From contig JAOTXY010000005.1 of assembly GCA_029862125.1 (NCBI GenBank), forward strand, positions 1 to 64,000: DNA of 64,000 nucleotides, in the 5' to 3' direction. Each line of letters starts with the position of its first letter. Position 1 is the stretch's first letter. Below are positions 36,583 to 45,964 of this stretch, piece after piece. This DNA comes from Gammaproteobacteria bacterium. GTDB lineage: Bacteria > Pseudomonadota > Gammaproteobacteria > GCA-001735895. A model generated the notes under the pieces. That model did not search any database and had not been told where the DNA came from. It worked only from the letters and a program-made list of their open reading frames with translations. Both the position numbers and the translations under genes were made by a program.

Positions 36583-38627
36583 TTTATTGCTAGCAACTCC
36601 AGTCGCTGATCAACGACGTCCCTGTTGAACGTCGCGGGTCCATTCCCTAAATTATCCAACGCACGCCGGTAGTAAGTAATCGCACTTCCAGGCTGGGAGA
36701 TATGCTCCAGGCTAACGGCCAGGTTATAGGCATAGTTTGGATCTCCCGGATTGCTCTGTAGAGCCCTGAAGTAATGTCCCTGTGCTTCCTGCCAACGATT
36801 TTGCGCGCCATATACATTCGCCAGTGCAAAATTCAAATGCGGTGAACTGGGCTCTTCACGAATCATCAGTTTCAACTGCGACTCGGTTTCCCAAGGCGAG
36901 TAATTAGCAACCGTTATCAACGAGGCCATCGCCAACGAATCCTTGGGATTGGCCAGCAACAAGGCCTGGTAGTCCTTGATCGCGGCGGCGCCGTCACCAT
37001 TTTGAACATTGATAGCGGCACGCGCCAGTAGTGCATTGCGGTTACCTGGATCTTGTTCAAGCACCTGGTTATAGCGAGCCAATGCGAGGCTAACATTTCC
37101 CGCTTTATAGGCATCATAGGCTTCACGCAGCAAGACATCTCTTTGCCCAATCTGGCTGCTCGATGAAATCTGGAGGTTTGAAGAACTGCTTTCAGGCTCC
37201 GACGCCTCAACTTCGATCTGCGTGATACTCGTGACTTCGGTATTTGTTATTTGCGCGCTTTGAGTTTGCTGCTGGCCTACAACAGCGACTTCGATCTCAG
37301 GCTCCCTCGCTGTCACTTCGGAGTCAACTGTTTCGACAGCCTCCTCGATTTCGGTTGATCCGGTGGCAACTTCCTCGATGCCGGCGGCAGTACTCTCGGC
37401 ATTTTCAATTATTTCAATCGTGCGCACATCTGCGGCAGGTTCGGCCTCGGCAAATAAATTCGTATCCTGCTCCTGATTACCGGGTTTAATCAGGCCGGGC
37501 ATTGGATCACGCTTGAGCGGTCGTAAACCGGTATCAATTTTATGTGCTTGATCCTGAAACTCGAAGGCACCAAAGATGCCAATTCCAAGAAATATCACTA
37601 CCATGATTCCTGCGTAAATCTTGAAGTTATGCAGGCGCTGCGCCGACGACTTGCTGCGAAAAACTTTCTTCGCATAGTCTGGCGTCATCACGGCATCGGA
37701 TTCATTTTTCATGCCTGCGAATAACCTCGACGCATCTTCACTCGGAAGTTTCATCAAGGTGCGATCATAGTTATCCGGGGCGTAGGTGTATGTCCCGGTG
37801 GAATCTGTTCGCGTGGCAGTGGATTGGGTATCGACATTAGTACCGGTAGGGCTGGTTTGCGTTGCCGACCGGGTTTGAGTTACATCATCGGGAAGCTTGT
37901 GCCGCGTCGTGTCCTGCAACGCAAGACCGTCGCTTCCGGCGTCGTCACCTTTTAGGGTTTCGGTCTGATCCTGCGGTAATTTTGGATCAGTCAGCGACGT
38001 ACGCGCGGTAAAATCTGTATTATCCCGCTCAACCAGCAATAGCGACATATCTTCTTGCGACTCGGTCAGGTCAAGCTCGGTCTTGCTGTGGGTGGGTTCT
38101 GAATCTTGCTGCGGGACATTTGTCTGGTGATAAGTTTGATCGACCTCGGTTTCATCTTCCGCCGGCGATTCATCGTGTGGCTCGATATGCGTCTGAACTT
38201 CAGTCTGATCATCACCAGGCCGGTCTTGCGGCTGACGGTTGACCAGCTCCGGCTCACCCATAAAATCTGAAACATCTCCGTCGGCAAAAATGATGGTTTC
38301 ATCCTCACCAGTTTGCATCTGCGTGCTTAAATCTGTGTGCTGCGTCTCGGTTTGGTCGGGGATTTCAGTTCTGGTTTCATCAGTACCGCGTTCAAGGTGG
38401 GTATCCTCATGTTGGGTCTGCAACCTGGAATCGTCTATTTGAGTCTCATCCTCTAGTTCGCGCCGGGAACTTTGTAGCACATTATCTGCATCTTCCAGCT
38501 CGGAAATATCTTCCGGTGCCGAAACCACGATGGTTTCATCAGACGTTTCCGCTTGCGGAATATCTTCCCTGCTCTTTTCCGCCTTTTGCTCGGCGGCTTT
38601 CTTGAGCGCGTCTAGCAGTAAACTCAT
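36579..38627 (-). CDS. TPR protein with acidic low-complexity N-terminal region (MshN-position analogue)
   Basis: MSLLLDALKKAAEQKAEKS N-terminus, D/E/T/Q-rich region, TM IYAGIMVVIFLGIGIFGAF, C-terminal TPRs (DVLLREAYDAYKAGNVSLALARYNQVLEQDPGNRNALLARAAI). Confidence 0.78.
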   Translation of the reverse strand: MSLLLDALKKAAEQKAEKSREDIPQAETSDETIVVSAPEDISELEDADNVLQSSRRELEDETQIDDSRLQTQHEDTHLERGTDETRTEIPDQTETQHTDLSTQMQTGEDETIIFADGDVSDFMGEPELVNRQPQDRPGDDQTEVQTHIEPHDESPAEDETEVDQTYHQTNVPQQDSEPTHSKTELDLTESQEDMSLLLVERDNTDFTARTSLTDPKLPQDQTETLKGDDAGSDGLALQDTTRHKLPDDVTQTRSATQTSPTGTNVDTQSTATRTDSTGTYTYAPDNYDRTLMKLPSEDASRLFAGMKNESDAVMTPDYAKKVFRSKSSAQRLHNFKIYAGIMVVIFLGIGIFGAFEFQDQAHKIDTGLRPLKRDPMPGLIKPGNQEQDTNLFAEAEPAADVRTIEIIENAESTAAGIEEVATGSTEIEEAVETVDSEVTAREPEIEVAVVGQQQTQSAQITNTEVTSITQIEVEASEPESSSSNLQISSSSQIGQRDVLLREAYDAYKAGNVSLALARYNQVLEQDPGNRNALLARAAINVQNGDGAAAIKDYQALLLANPKDSLAMASLITVANYSPWETESQLKLMIREEPSSPHLNFALANVYGAQNRWQEAQGHYFRALQSNPGDPNYAYNLAVSLEHISQPGSAITYYRRALDNLGNGPATFNRDVVDQRLELLAIK

Positions 38628-38636
38628 GCGTCTTCT

Positions 38637-40205
38637 CTATTGCCCGGAGAAAATTTCAGGTTTCAGGTATTGTTTGAAATCCCGTAAATTTGTTTCAAGG
38701 CTGGCACTATCGATGACGCGTGGGCGCAGAAATATTACCAGTTCGGTTTTATCAAACTCGCGCTCCTTGGTGCCAAACAAAATGCCGAATCCCTTGGCAT
38801 CATGGAGCCCTGGTAATCCTCTATCATCTTTACTGGCGGTATCCTGCATCAATCCACCGATAACGGCGGTATTACCACTTGCGACCCGAAGCACCGACTC
38901 CATTTCACGGACCTGGATTTCAGGTATCTCGGATACGACACCGGCAGCCGCAAGCGCGGGATTGGGATCCTCGACGAATCTCAGTATGCGCGTGATGGTA
39001 GGACGTATATTAAGTATTACCTCGTTGCCGGCGGTTATGAACGGTGTTACGTTCATAACAAATCCAACCGGAACCGTTTTCGCGGTGGTATTAAAAGTTT
39101 GCGTTATTATGGGCGTGGTGCCGCCGGAGGTATTACTAGTTGCATCTATCTCGAAATAGACCGTGTTATCGGCAACTTTCAGTATCGAGGTCTGATTATT
39201 CAGGGCCATGATTTTCGGGCTCGACATAACCGACACTTCACCAAAGGAGTCCAGCGCCTTGATGGCGCCCGAGATATCCCGATCACTGTTGCTATTGGCG
39301 TAGGTGGCAGACGTAAACGGGGTTGTACCCAGTGTGCCGCCGAGCGTACTCTGTTCCAGGCTCCAACCATCACCCACGGCAATTCGCGACCAGTCGACGC
39401 CAGCCTGGAACTCATCATTGAGCGTAACTTCAACCACGGTGGCCTCGATTAGCACCTGCCGGCGCGCGCTTCCCATCACGGAGTCAACGAAACGCTGAAT
39501 ATTTTCGTGCGCCGCGGCGGTAGCCATTACCGAAATGGTTCCGGATTCTCGATTGGAGATTACCGTACCCTGGGTCCCACCGGTACTGGCCAGTAATCCA
39601 ATATTAGCTTCCAGCGATTGCCAGAATTCGTTGCTCGATTCGTTAGTTACCGAGGTCGACGAATCGCCACTGCTGCCGCCATCTTCGCCACCTCCTGCCA
39701 AAGCGGTTTCGATACCAACGCTGGAAGTAGTTGTTCTTGACATATTGAGATAGTCAATATGATATTGACGGACGAAAGGTCGATCTTGTTCGATTACAAG
39801 GTTGGGACCGTCGAGATAATAATGTAGCTGCACCTGGCGCGAGACACGCTTTAATATCTGGGGCAGGGTCTGGTCAATCGCATTGATACTGACACGACCA
39901 TCGATCGCAGGATCGATATCCAGGTTCAGTCTGGCATCGCGCGCCAGCGCGAACAGCAATTCATTTGCCGGCAAATCTGTCGCAACCACAGTGAATGTTT
40001 GCATTGGTTCTGCGGGTTCGGGTGCCGAAATAATTGGCACCTGCTCGACAACCGGGGGTATCCCGGGGTCGGCTTGCTCAACTGCCGGCGACGGTGTATC
40101 AACATGACCTTCTACAACGGTCATCCGTTCATCCCTGTCTTCCATAAAACTTGCACAGGCTGACAGGTTGATAAGGGCAATTAACAAAACTATTTTTTTC
40201 ATCAC
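38637..40205 (-). CDS. MshL-like outer-membrane secretin (second copy)
   Basis: Lipobox LINLSACAS; STN/N1 region; EATVVEVTLNDEFQAGVDWSRIA...VMSSPKIMALNNQTSILKV...VGFVMNVTPFITAGNEVILNIRPTIT...TELVIFLRPRVI. Confidence 0.92.
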   Translation of the reverse strand: MMKKIVLLIALINLSACASFMEDRDERMTVVEGHVDTPSPAVEQADPGIPPVVEQVPIISAPEPAEPMQTFTVVATDLPANELLFALARDARLNLDIDPAIDGRVSINAIDQTLPQILKRVSRQVQLHYYLDGPNLVIEQDRPFVRQYHIDYLNMSRTTTSSVGIETALAGGGEDGGSSGDSSTSVTNESSNEFWQSLEANIGLLASTGGTQGTVISNRESGTISVMATAAAHENIQRFVDSVMGSARRQVLIEATVVEVTLNDEFQAGVDWSRIAVGDGWSLEQSTLGGTLGTTPFTSATYANSNSDRDISGAIKALDSFGEVSVMSSPKIMALNNQTSILKVADNTVYFEIDATSNTSGGTTPIITQTFNTTAKTVPVGFVMNVTPFITAGNEVILNIRPTITRILRFVEDPNPALAAAGVVSEIPEIQVREMESVLRVASGNTAVIGGLMQDTASKDDRGLPGLHDAKGFGILFGTKEREFDKTELVIFLRPRVIDSASLETNLRDFKQYLKPEIFSGQ

Positions 40206-40229
40206 GTTATTCCAGTTAATATCCGACTG

Positions 40230-41993
40230 CTATAGCAAAGCTTTCTGCATTCGATATACCGAATGCAGGTAAGGTGAATTTTTCTTTACCGACTCGGGCA
40301 GGCGCTGCAGTTGATTCCTGCCATTCGATAAAGAATTAAATTCACTGTAGAAAACCCGGTAAATACTCCTTGTATCAGTATTTACTTCATATAAATAAGT
40401 TTCCGATAAATCCAACGGCCATTCATTACGTAAATAATAGACCAGTTCTCGCGCAGCGGATTTACTACGCATCAAAACCTGGATCGACACATTGTCCCGG
40501 TTTGCATTACTGAGCCAGTTACGGCTCTCTCTCAATTTTGCATTTAGCCACTGATTGTAATCCTCGGTCAAGCCCAGATCATTGCTATTCCCGGTCTCTA
40601 GCGCGTCAGTTGAAGCGGCCTGGTCGAGCGCACTCTGCAGGACTTCGTCTTCAGCCAGCTGCGCTGGCGCAGATTCAAGCGGTGTCTTCTCTGTTAACTG
40701 ATTTAAGGTTACATTGACAGGTACTACCACTTCTTCAACCTGCTTCTCTAAAGCTTCGGATTCCTGCTTTTCTGAGGTTACATTGGCAGAAACTAAAACT
40801 TCTTCAACCTGCTTTTCCAAAGCTTCTGATTCCTGCTCCCCTAAGGCCGTTAATTCCTGCTTCAGTGAAGCCGGAATTTGTATCTCCTCTACTACCGTTT
40901 CAGACTGCACCGGGGCCGGGCTCATTTCCGGTTCCGTATTCGCCATAACCGGGACCTTATTCTCGTCAGTTTCCAATGCCTGCGGCGTAATATCTGTGAT
41001 CGGATTGACGTTTTTCACAGCATTTTCATGTTTTGGTGTCAAATCCGAGGCCTGGATAGAGCTCCAAATGTCCGCGATCTTTACCGAGATCCATTGTGAT
41101 CGAGTTTCGTATAGTGCAAATGCCAGGGCTATTATGAGTAATATGCCAAGCCACCACAGAGCGCGTGATTTGCGCGGTGCTTTCTGGTTAAAGGCGCTAT
41201 CGTTTACGGCGGCGGTTACGTGCTTGGCGCTGAGGTTGTGAGTACCTTCTGCAAACGCGGAGAGCAGAATTTTATCGGCGATGATATTGATGCGGCGCAG
41301 CAGCCCATCCGAATGCAGTTCCACTTTCTTCGCGACCGTGGGGTTGATTAATTCAGGCCCGGTGTAACCCACTTCACGCATTCGAAAGTTCAGATATGTA
41401 TGAATTTCGTCCTGGGTCAAAGGTTCAAGATCAAAATTGTGGGTAATGCGTTCGCGCAACTGGCGGATAGACTGTTGTGACAGGTTCTGATCCAGCTCGG
41501 GCTGGCCAAATAGGATAATTTGTAACAATTTATTCTGGTCTGTCTCAAGATTTGATAGTAATCGGATTTCCTCAAGGGTATCGAGCGGCATGCCCTGCGC
41601 TTCTTCGATGAATAAAACGACCTGCTTGTTTTCCATATGTCGCTGCAACAGGTAGTCCTGCAACAGATGCATGACTTCATGCTTGGAAGAATCCCTGGTA
41701 ACCGGCAGCGACAACTCGTGCGCGATCACGAACAGGATGTCTTCCGATGAAACACTCGGATTGGCGATGTAGACGATTTCGACCGTGTCCGGCAGTTTGA
41801 TCTGTAGCATACGGCACAACATGGTCTTGCCGCTGCCCACTTCTCCAACTACCTTGATGATGCCTTCGCCACGGTGGATGGCGTAAACCAACGCAGCGAG
41901 AATATCGCCGCGCTTGCCACCTTCGTAAAAAAGACTGGTGTCCGGAGTGATTTTGAACGGGGGACGCTTGAGGCCGAAATAATCTTCGTACAT
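40230..41993 (-). CDS. ExeA/MshM-like AAA ATPase with C-terminal TM and SPOR-like domain (second copy)
   Basis: MYEDYFGLKRPPFKITPDTSLFYEGGKRGD; GEVGSGKTMLCRML; VVLFIEEAQGMPLDTLEEIRLLSNLET; TM ALWWLGILLIIALAFALYE. Confidence 0.88.
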   Translation of the reverse strand: MYEDYFGLKRPPFKITPDTSLFYEGGKRGDILAALVYAIHRGEGIIKVVGEVGSGKTMLCRMLQIKLPDTVEIVYIANPSVSSEDILFVIAHELSLPVTRDSSKHEVMHLLQDYLLQRHMENKQVVLFIEEAQGMPLDTLEEIRLLSNLETDQNKLLQIILFGQPELDQNLSQQSIRQLRERITHNFDLEPLTQDEIHTYLNFRMREVGYTGPELINPTVAKKVELHSDGLLRRINIIADKILLSAFAEGTHNLSAKHVTAAVNDSAFNQKAPRKSRALWWLGILLIIALAFALYETRSQWISVKIADIWSSIQASDLTPKHENAVKNVNPITDITPQALETDENKVPVMANTEPEMSPAPVQSETVVEEIQIPASLKQELTALGEQESEALEKQVEEVLVSANVTSEKQESEALEKQVEEVVVPVNVTLNQLTEKTPLESAPAQLAEDEVLQSALDQAASTDALETGNSNDLGLTEDYNQWLNAKLRESRNWLSNANRDNVSIQVLMRSKSAARELVYYLRNEWPLDLSETYLYEVNTDTRSIYRVFYSEFNSLSNGRNQLQRLPESVKKNSPYLHSVYRMQKALL

Positions 41994-41996
41994 GTC

Positions 41997-43391
41997 TTAG
42001 TCCTTGACCTCTAGCCGATCCATGCGGCCATACAAAGTAGTACGATTGATGCCAAGCATTTCAGCCGCCTTGCTGACATTGCCATCGTGCTCACGCATCG
42101 CCAGGTCGATAACTTCTTTTTCGACAGCCTTAAGCAATTGATCAAGCTGAAAACCGCTATCTTGCAATGCACTATGCAGCCAGTCTTCGCTGCTTGACGC
42201 GCCGTTGTGTCGTTGTAGCCCTGACATTTCCCTCTTCAACACCTCGGGCTTTATTGTTTGTCCCGGATACTTCGCTGAAAGCCTGATTATTATATTGCGT
42301 AATTCTCGCACATTTCCCGGAAAAGTATAATCATTCCAAAGCCTTAGTGCATCCTCATCAAGCTGGAAAGTTGCGACTTCATCCGCGACCTGCTGCATGA
42401 AATAAAACAGTAATTCATTCTTGTCACCATTGCGTTCCTTGAGCGAGGGCACACGCAAGGTCAAAACGCTGAGACGATGGTATAAATCTTCGCGGAACTG
42501 GTTGGTTTTTATGGCTTCAAATATATCCTTGTTGGTTGCAGCGAGAACCCGCGCCGAAGAGTGGCGTGGCTGGGTTTCACCAAGTCGATAATATTCACCA
42601 TTTTCGAGTACGCGCAGTAACTTGGCCTGCAGGTCCAGGGGCAGATCCGCGACTTCATCAAGCAATAAGGTCCCCGAGCCGGCTTCTTCGAAAAATCCGT
42701 TCTTGGTGTCCGTGGCACCGGTAAAAGCGCCCTTGACGTGCCCGAACAATTGCGACTCGAGCAACTCGCCGTTGAAAGCGGCGCAGTTCAAGGTCATGAA
42801 GGGTTCCTGTTTGCGCGAACTGCAGCGATGCAGATTGCGCGCGGCGACTTCCTTGCCACTGCCTGATTCGCCTTCGATCAATACCGGGTAGGGCGAATCA
42901 GCTAACTGGCGTATTTGCATACGCAACAGTTCAATTTCTTCGCTGGAGCCGACGATGCCTTCAATGTCATCGTGTCCCGCGTCAGCGCCGCCGCCGGCAA
43001 TTATCTGTCGTTTCAGACGTACCTTGATTTCAGCGATATCGCAGGGCTTGGAGATGAAATCGACAGCCCCGTCTTCCTTGGCCTGAAACAGGTGCTTCTT
43101 GTTATCCTGGCCGGATAATACCAGCACACGGGTCGAGGGGTGCATTTGGGATATCTTTCGAATCACCGCGAGCCCTTCGTCGGGACGATGCGTATTGGGA
43201 GGGAGACCCAGGTCGACCAATGCCAATGTCGGAGAATCCGACATATCACTCATCAACTTGAAGCTGGTAGCCCGATCCGAGGCGCGCTCTATCTCGTATT
43301 CTTCACTGAGCACATACTCGAGACTGTCGGCGATAATTGCATCATCGTCGACCAACAACAGTGTCGGTTTCTTTTCACTGTCCAAAGGCAT
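41997..43391 (-). CDS. PrsR-like sigma54-dependent response regulator
   Basis: Receiver LLLVDDDAIIADSLEYVL...LALVDLGLP; AAA+ GESGSGKEVAARNLH and GHVKGAFTGATDTKNGFFEEA; Fis HTH GNVSKAAEMLGINRTTLYGRMDRL. Confidence 0.9.
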   Translation of the reverse strand: MPLDSEKKPTLLLVDDDAIIADSLEYVLSEEYEIERASDRATSFKLMSDMSDSPTLALVDLGLPPNTHRPDEGLAVIRKISQMHPSTRVLVLSGQDNKKHLFQAKEDGAVDFISKPCDIAEIKVRLKRQIIAGGGADAGHDDIEGIVGSSEEIELLRMQIRQLADSPYPVLIEGESGSGKEVAARNLHRCSSRKQEPFMTLNCAAFNGELLESQLFGHVKGAFTGATDTKNGFFEEAGSGTLLLDEVADLPLDLQAKLLRVLENGEYYRLGETQPRHSSARVLAATNKDIFEAIKTNQFREDLYHRLSVLTLRVPSLKERNGDKNELLFYFMQQVADEVATFQLDEDALRLWNDYTFPGNVRELRNIIIRLSAKYPGQTIKPEVLKREMSGLQRHNGASSSEDWLHSALQDSGFQLDQLLKAVEKEVIDLAMREHDGNVSKAAEMLGINRTTLYGRMDRLEVKD

Positions 43392-43420
43392 TCTTGAGTA
43401 ACCCGGCGTTTAATCAATCA

Positions 43421-43449
43421 AGTATAGTGTCTAAATTTCAACAACTCAA
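43421..43449 (-). promoter_or_regulatory. Candidate sigma70 promoter for the PrsR-like gene and second assembly cluster
   Basis: Minus strand TTGAGT-N17-TATACT. Confidence 0.45.
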
Positions 43450-43602
43450 ATCATACTTTAAAATTGATTTAAAAGTATTTGAAATATATAAGGAAAATTA
43501 TCTGAAGCTTTGAATCAAAGTCGAGTTTATCGACAAAAATTTTGCATCGCTGTTAACTGCTTCAAAGTTTGTGCATCAGGCCTGCTCGACAGGCAAATAT
43601 GC

Positions 43603-44004
43603 CTAGGGCGGATCCTGTGAAACTGTCGCCTGGATACGGCGTTGGACATAATCGAGCGAACCATAAGAACCAGTGCTCGCAATTGCGGTTAGCTGGAAGG
43701 TATCGATCGGCGTGATACCTTCGATATGAGTCGTCTGGCCACATTGAACTTCGATGTTAAAGCCTGAAAACGCCGGATCGGTAAAGTTGGTCGATCCCAC
43801 GCAACTACCATTGACTATCGACTGGAAAATTCCCCATTCAATGCCACTGCGAGCTGCCAGGGTCGCACGCGCGCCCTGCACCCCATATAACAGGGTGGTT
43901 TGCTGCACGACACGGATATTGGTGACGTAACCCACCAGTGCAGCAACCACAACCAGTAGGAATATCGCAGTAATCAATGAGAAACCGTCCTGCACCCGCT
44001 TCAT
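43603..44004 (-). CDS. mshP: MSHA biogenesis protein MshP
   Basis: MKRVQDGFSLITAIFLLVVVAALVGYVTNIRVVQQTTLLYGVQGARATLAARSGIEWG: MshP/PilX-type N-terminus; ATGA overlap with mshO. Confidence 0.8.
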   Translation of the reverse strand: MKRVQDGFSLITAIFLLVVVAALVGYVTNIRVVQQTTLLYGVQGARATLAARSGIEWGIFQSIVNGSCVGSTNFTDPAFSGFNIEVQCGQTTHIEGITPIDTFQLTAIASTGSYGSLDYVQRRIQATVSQDPP

Positions 44005-44867
44005 GGCACATTCACCACGTGCACCTGGTGCAGCAGGCTGATCGACTCGCCACTGTCGGTAATGGTGATTTCGACCGTGAGAATACCGCCGCGCTGTGAA
44101 GTTCCGGCGGTATAGGTCATATTGCAACCGCTCAACTGTGAAATTACCACCCCACTGCTGCCACCAACCGGCGGTGTTGGCTGTGCGGCACTAAAAGCGT
44201 AGTTGCTGTAACGCACAATCTGGCTGGTGGCAGGATTGCAGATGTAGCTGGTGGGCCCATCGATCACGAACACACGCTGGCCTGGCGATTGTTGCGCAAA
44301 CTGAAATGCCGGGTTCATATTGACGCGGTGTTCGGGGTCATCGGTCGCCGGCGTAACTGTGGACAGGCTCACTGTCGTGCCGGCGGTAGTGACGATACCC
44401 GGATTATTGTTTAACGCCGCATCGGTATAAATGCCGGTGGCCGAAGTATTGTAAATCACCAGGCGCCGACCCGCAGCTAGCGGGTTAGAGGTATTGAAAA
44501 ATCCGAGCAGGTTGAAATCGGAATCGCTCGCGGAAAATTCCAGGGTATCGTTGGTGGTGGTAAATTCACCGCCGAATTCATCGCGATAGCGGGCGCCATC
44601 AACGGTATTTACCATTTCCACCGCAAATCCTGCGCCGACAGGTGTGACACGAACGCTGTTCGGTAAAGCCTGGCGCACGTCGCGCGCGATCTGGCGCAAA
44701 GCCATTTCCCCCTGATCGACCAGTTGTTGGCGACGTACCTGATCGTCGTAAGCTTCAATCGGTTGGAGAATCAACAGCCCACCAGCACTTGCTAGTATTC
44801 CAAGTAATACGACCACAACGATCAGTTCGAGCAGCGAGAATCCAGATTGTAATCCGCACCGGTCCAT
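44001..44867 (-). CDS. mshO: MSHA minor pilin MshO
   Basis: QSGFSLLELIVVVVLLGILASAGGLLILQPIEAYDDQVRRQQLVDQGEMALRQIARDVRQALPNSVRV. Confidence 0.85.
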   Translation of the reverse strand: MDRCGLQSGFSLLELIVVVVLLGILASAGGLLILQPIEAYDDQVRRQQLVDQGEMALRQIARDVRQALPNSVRVTPVGAGFAVEMVNTVDGARYRDEFGGEFTTTNDTLEFSASDSDFNLLGFFNTSNPLAAGRRLVIYNTSATGIYTDAALNNNPGIVTTAGTTVSLSTVTPATDDPEHRVNMNPAFQFAQQSPGQRVFVIDGPTSYICNPATSQIVRYSNYAFSAAQPTPPVGGSSGVVISQLSGCNMTYTAGTSQRGGILTVEITITDSGESISLLHQVHVVNVP

Positions 44868-45319
44868 CAGTAGTCGGTTCGGAAGGCACTTAACAGGATA
44901 GCGCCAGTTACTGGATGGCTGACGCTGACGTCGATCTGCATCGCGCTAACCGTATTGAGCACAGCTCCGCTGACGCTGACAGTAACCTGGTAATCGCTGA
45001 GCGCCGCGATCGGATTGTTATTCTGGTCACGTACCTGCGTGGTGCCGAGACTATTGTAATCCTGGACATCGTCATAGGTCGGACGTGTTTCACCAGCCTC
45101 GGCCCCACCCGATTCAGCGACCTGCGGATCATCGTATGCACGCAGCATGATCTCTTCCAGGTAGGCTTCGGCAATAGTGGTAGCCTGTTGCTGAATCATC
45201 GGATCGGCACTACCTCGTACCATACTGGAAAACACGCTCAACAAAGCGGTTGCGGCGATACCGATCACGATGATGGTGACGATTATTTCGATCAGCGTGA
45301 AAGCGGATTGCCGACGCAT
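44867..45319 (-). CDS. mshD: MSHA minor pilin MshD
   Basis: QSAFTLIEIIVTIIVIGIAATALLSVFSSMVRGSADPMIQQQATTIAEAYLEEIMLRAYDDP. Confidence 0.82.
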   Translation of the reverse strand: MRRQSAFTLIEIIVTIIVIGIAATALLSVFSSMVRGSADPMIQQQATTIAEAYLEEIMLRAYDDPQVAESGGAEAGETRPTYDDVQDYNSLGTTQVRDQNNNPIAALSDYQVTVSVSGAVLNTVSAMQIDVSVSHPVTGAILLSAFRTDY

Positions 45320-45795
45320 CAGAGCACCTCGACCAGGCCGGTGCTGGCATGTACGCGAAAGCTGTAAGTCGTGGAACCATCACTAATGTTGAAATTCGAG
45401 GTGGCTCCTTCGCGTTGGCCACGCGCATCGAAGGTGATACTACCGGCGGTCAGCGAAAATCCAGCGGGTATATCGAGGTTCTGATAGTTATTGTTGCGAT
45501 TCGCAGGATTGACGACCGGGTTGGTGAAATCATCGGCAATACAGGTCGAAGATTGTCGCAGTTGATAGCTGCTGGCGGTGGTGATGACGCGTACATCGCA
45601 ACCGCTGCTAATCGCGAGTTTCTGTGCAAAACGCACCGCGCTCACGGTATCGTCGAAGAATCCGCGCGCGGCAATTAGATCCTGATCGCCAAAGCGTCCC
45701 AACGCGACGATACCGAGTATTCCGAGTAGTAGCATCACGGTTAGCACCTCGATCAGAGAAAATCCTGAACTATGATATTTATTTACTACACTCAT
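45319..45795 (-). CDS. mshC: MSHA minor pilin MshC (GspH-like)
   Basis: SSGFSLIEVLTVMLLLGILGIVALGRFGDQDLIAARGFFDDTVSAVRFAQKLAISSGCDV. Confidence 0.8.
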   Translation of the reverse strand: MSVVNKYHSSGFSLIEVLTVMLLLGILGIVALGRFGDQDLIAARGFFDDTVSAVRFAQKLAISSGCDVRVITTASSYQLRQSSTCIADDFTNPVVNPANRNNNYQNLDIPAGFSLTAGSITFDARGQREGATSNFNISDGSTTYSFRVHASTGLVEVL

Positions 45796-45912
45796 GAGAT
45801 TCGAACCGTTATCCAGGATATATTCCGATTACTCTAACAAAGTAAAAACACTAGGAATCATTTACTTATAGAACAAATTACGTATCTTACTTTAACTTTC
45901 TAAATCCTGGTC

Positions 45913-45918
45913 TATACT
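45913..45918 (+). promoter_or_regulatory. Candidate -10 (TATACT) for the mshA-like gene
   Basis: TATACT at 45913-45918, 47 bp before the ATG; the upstream -35 (TTTAAC, 16-bp spacing) is weak. Confidence 0.35.
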
Positions 45919-45964
45919 CAAAAAATCGATCAATATTATTGCTCTAGTGTAGGGAGTATAAAAC

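Noticed and set aside
43603-44127. 174-aa ORF start for mshP at 44127
   Set aside because: The first 41 residues are out-of-frame mshO sequence; the pilin-like start MKRVQDGFSLI at 44004 is preferred.
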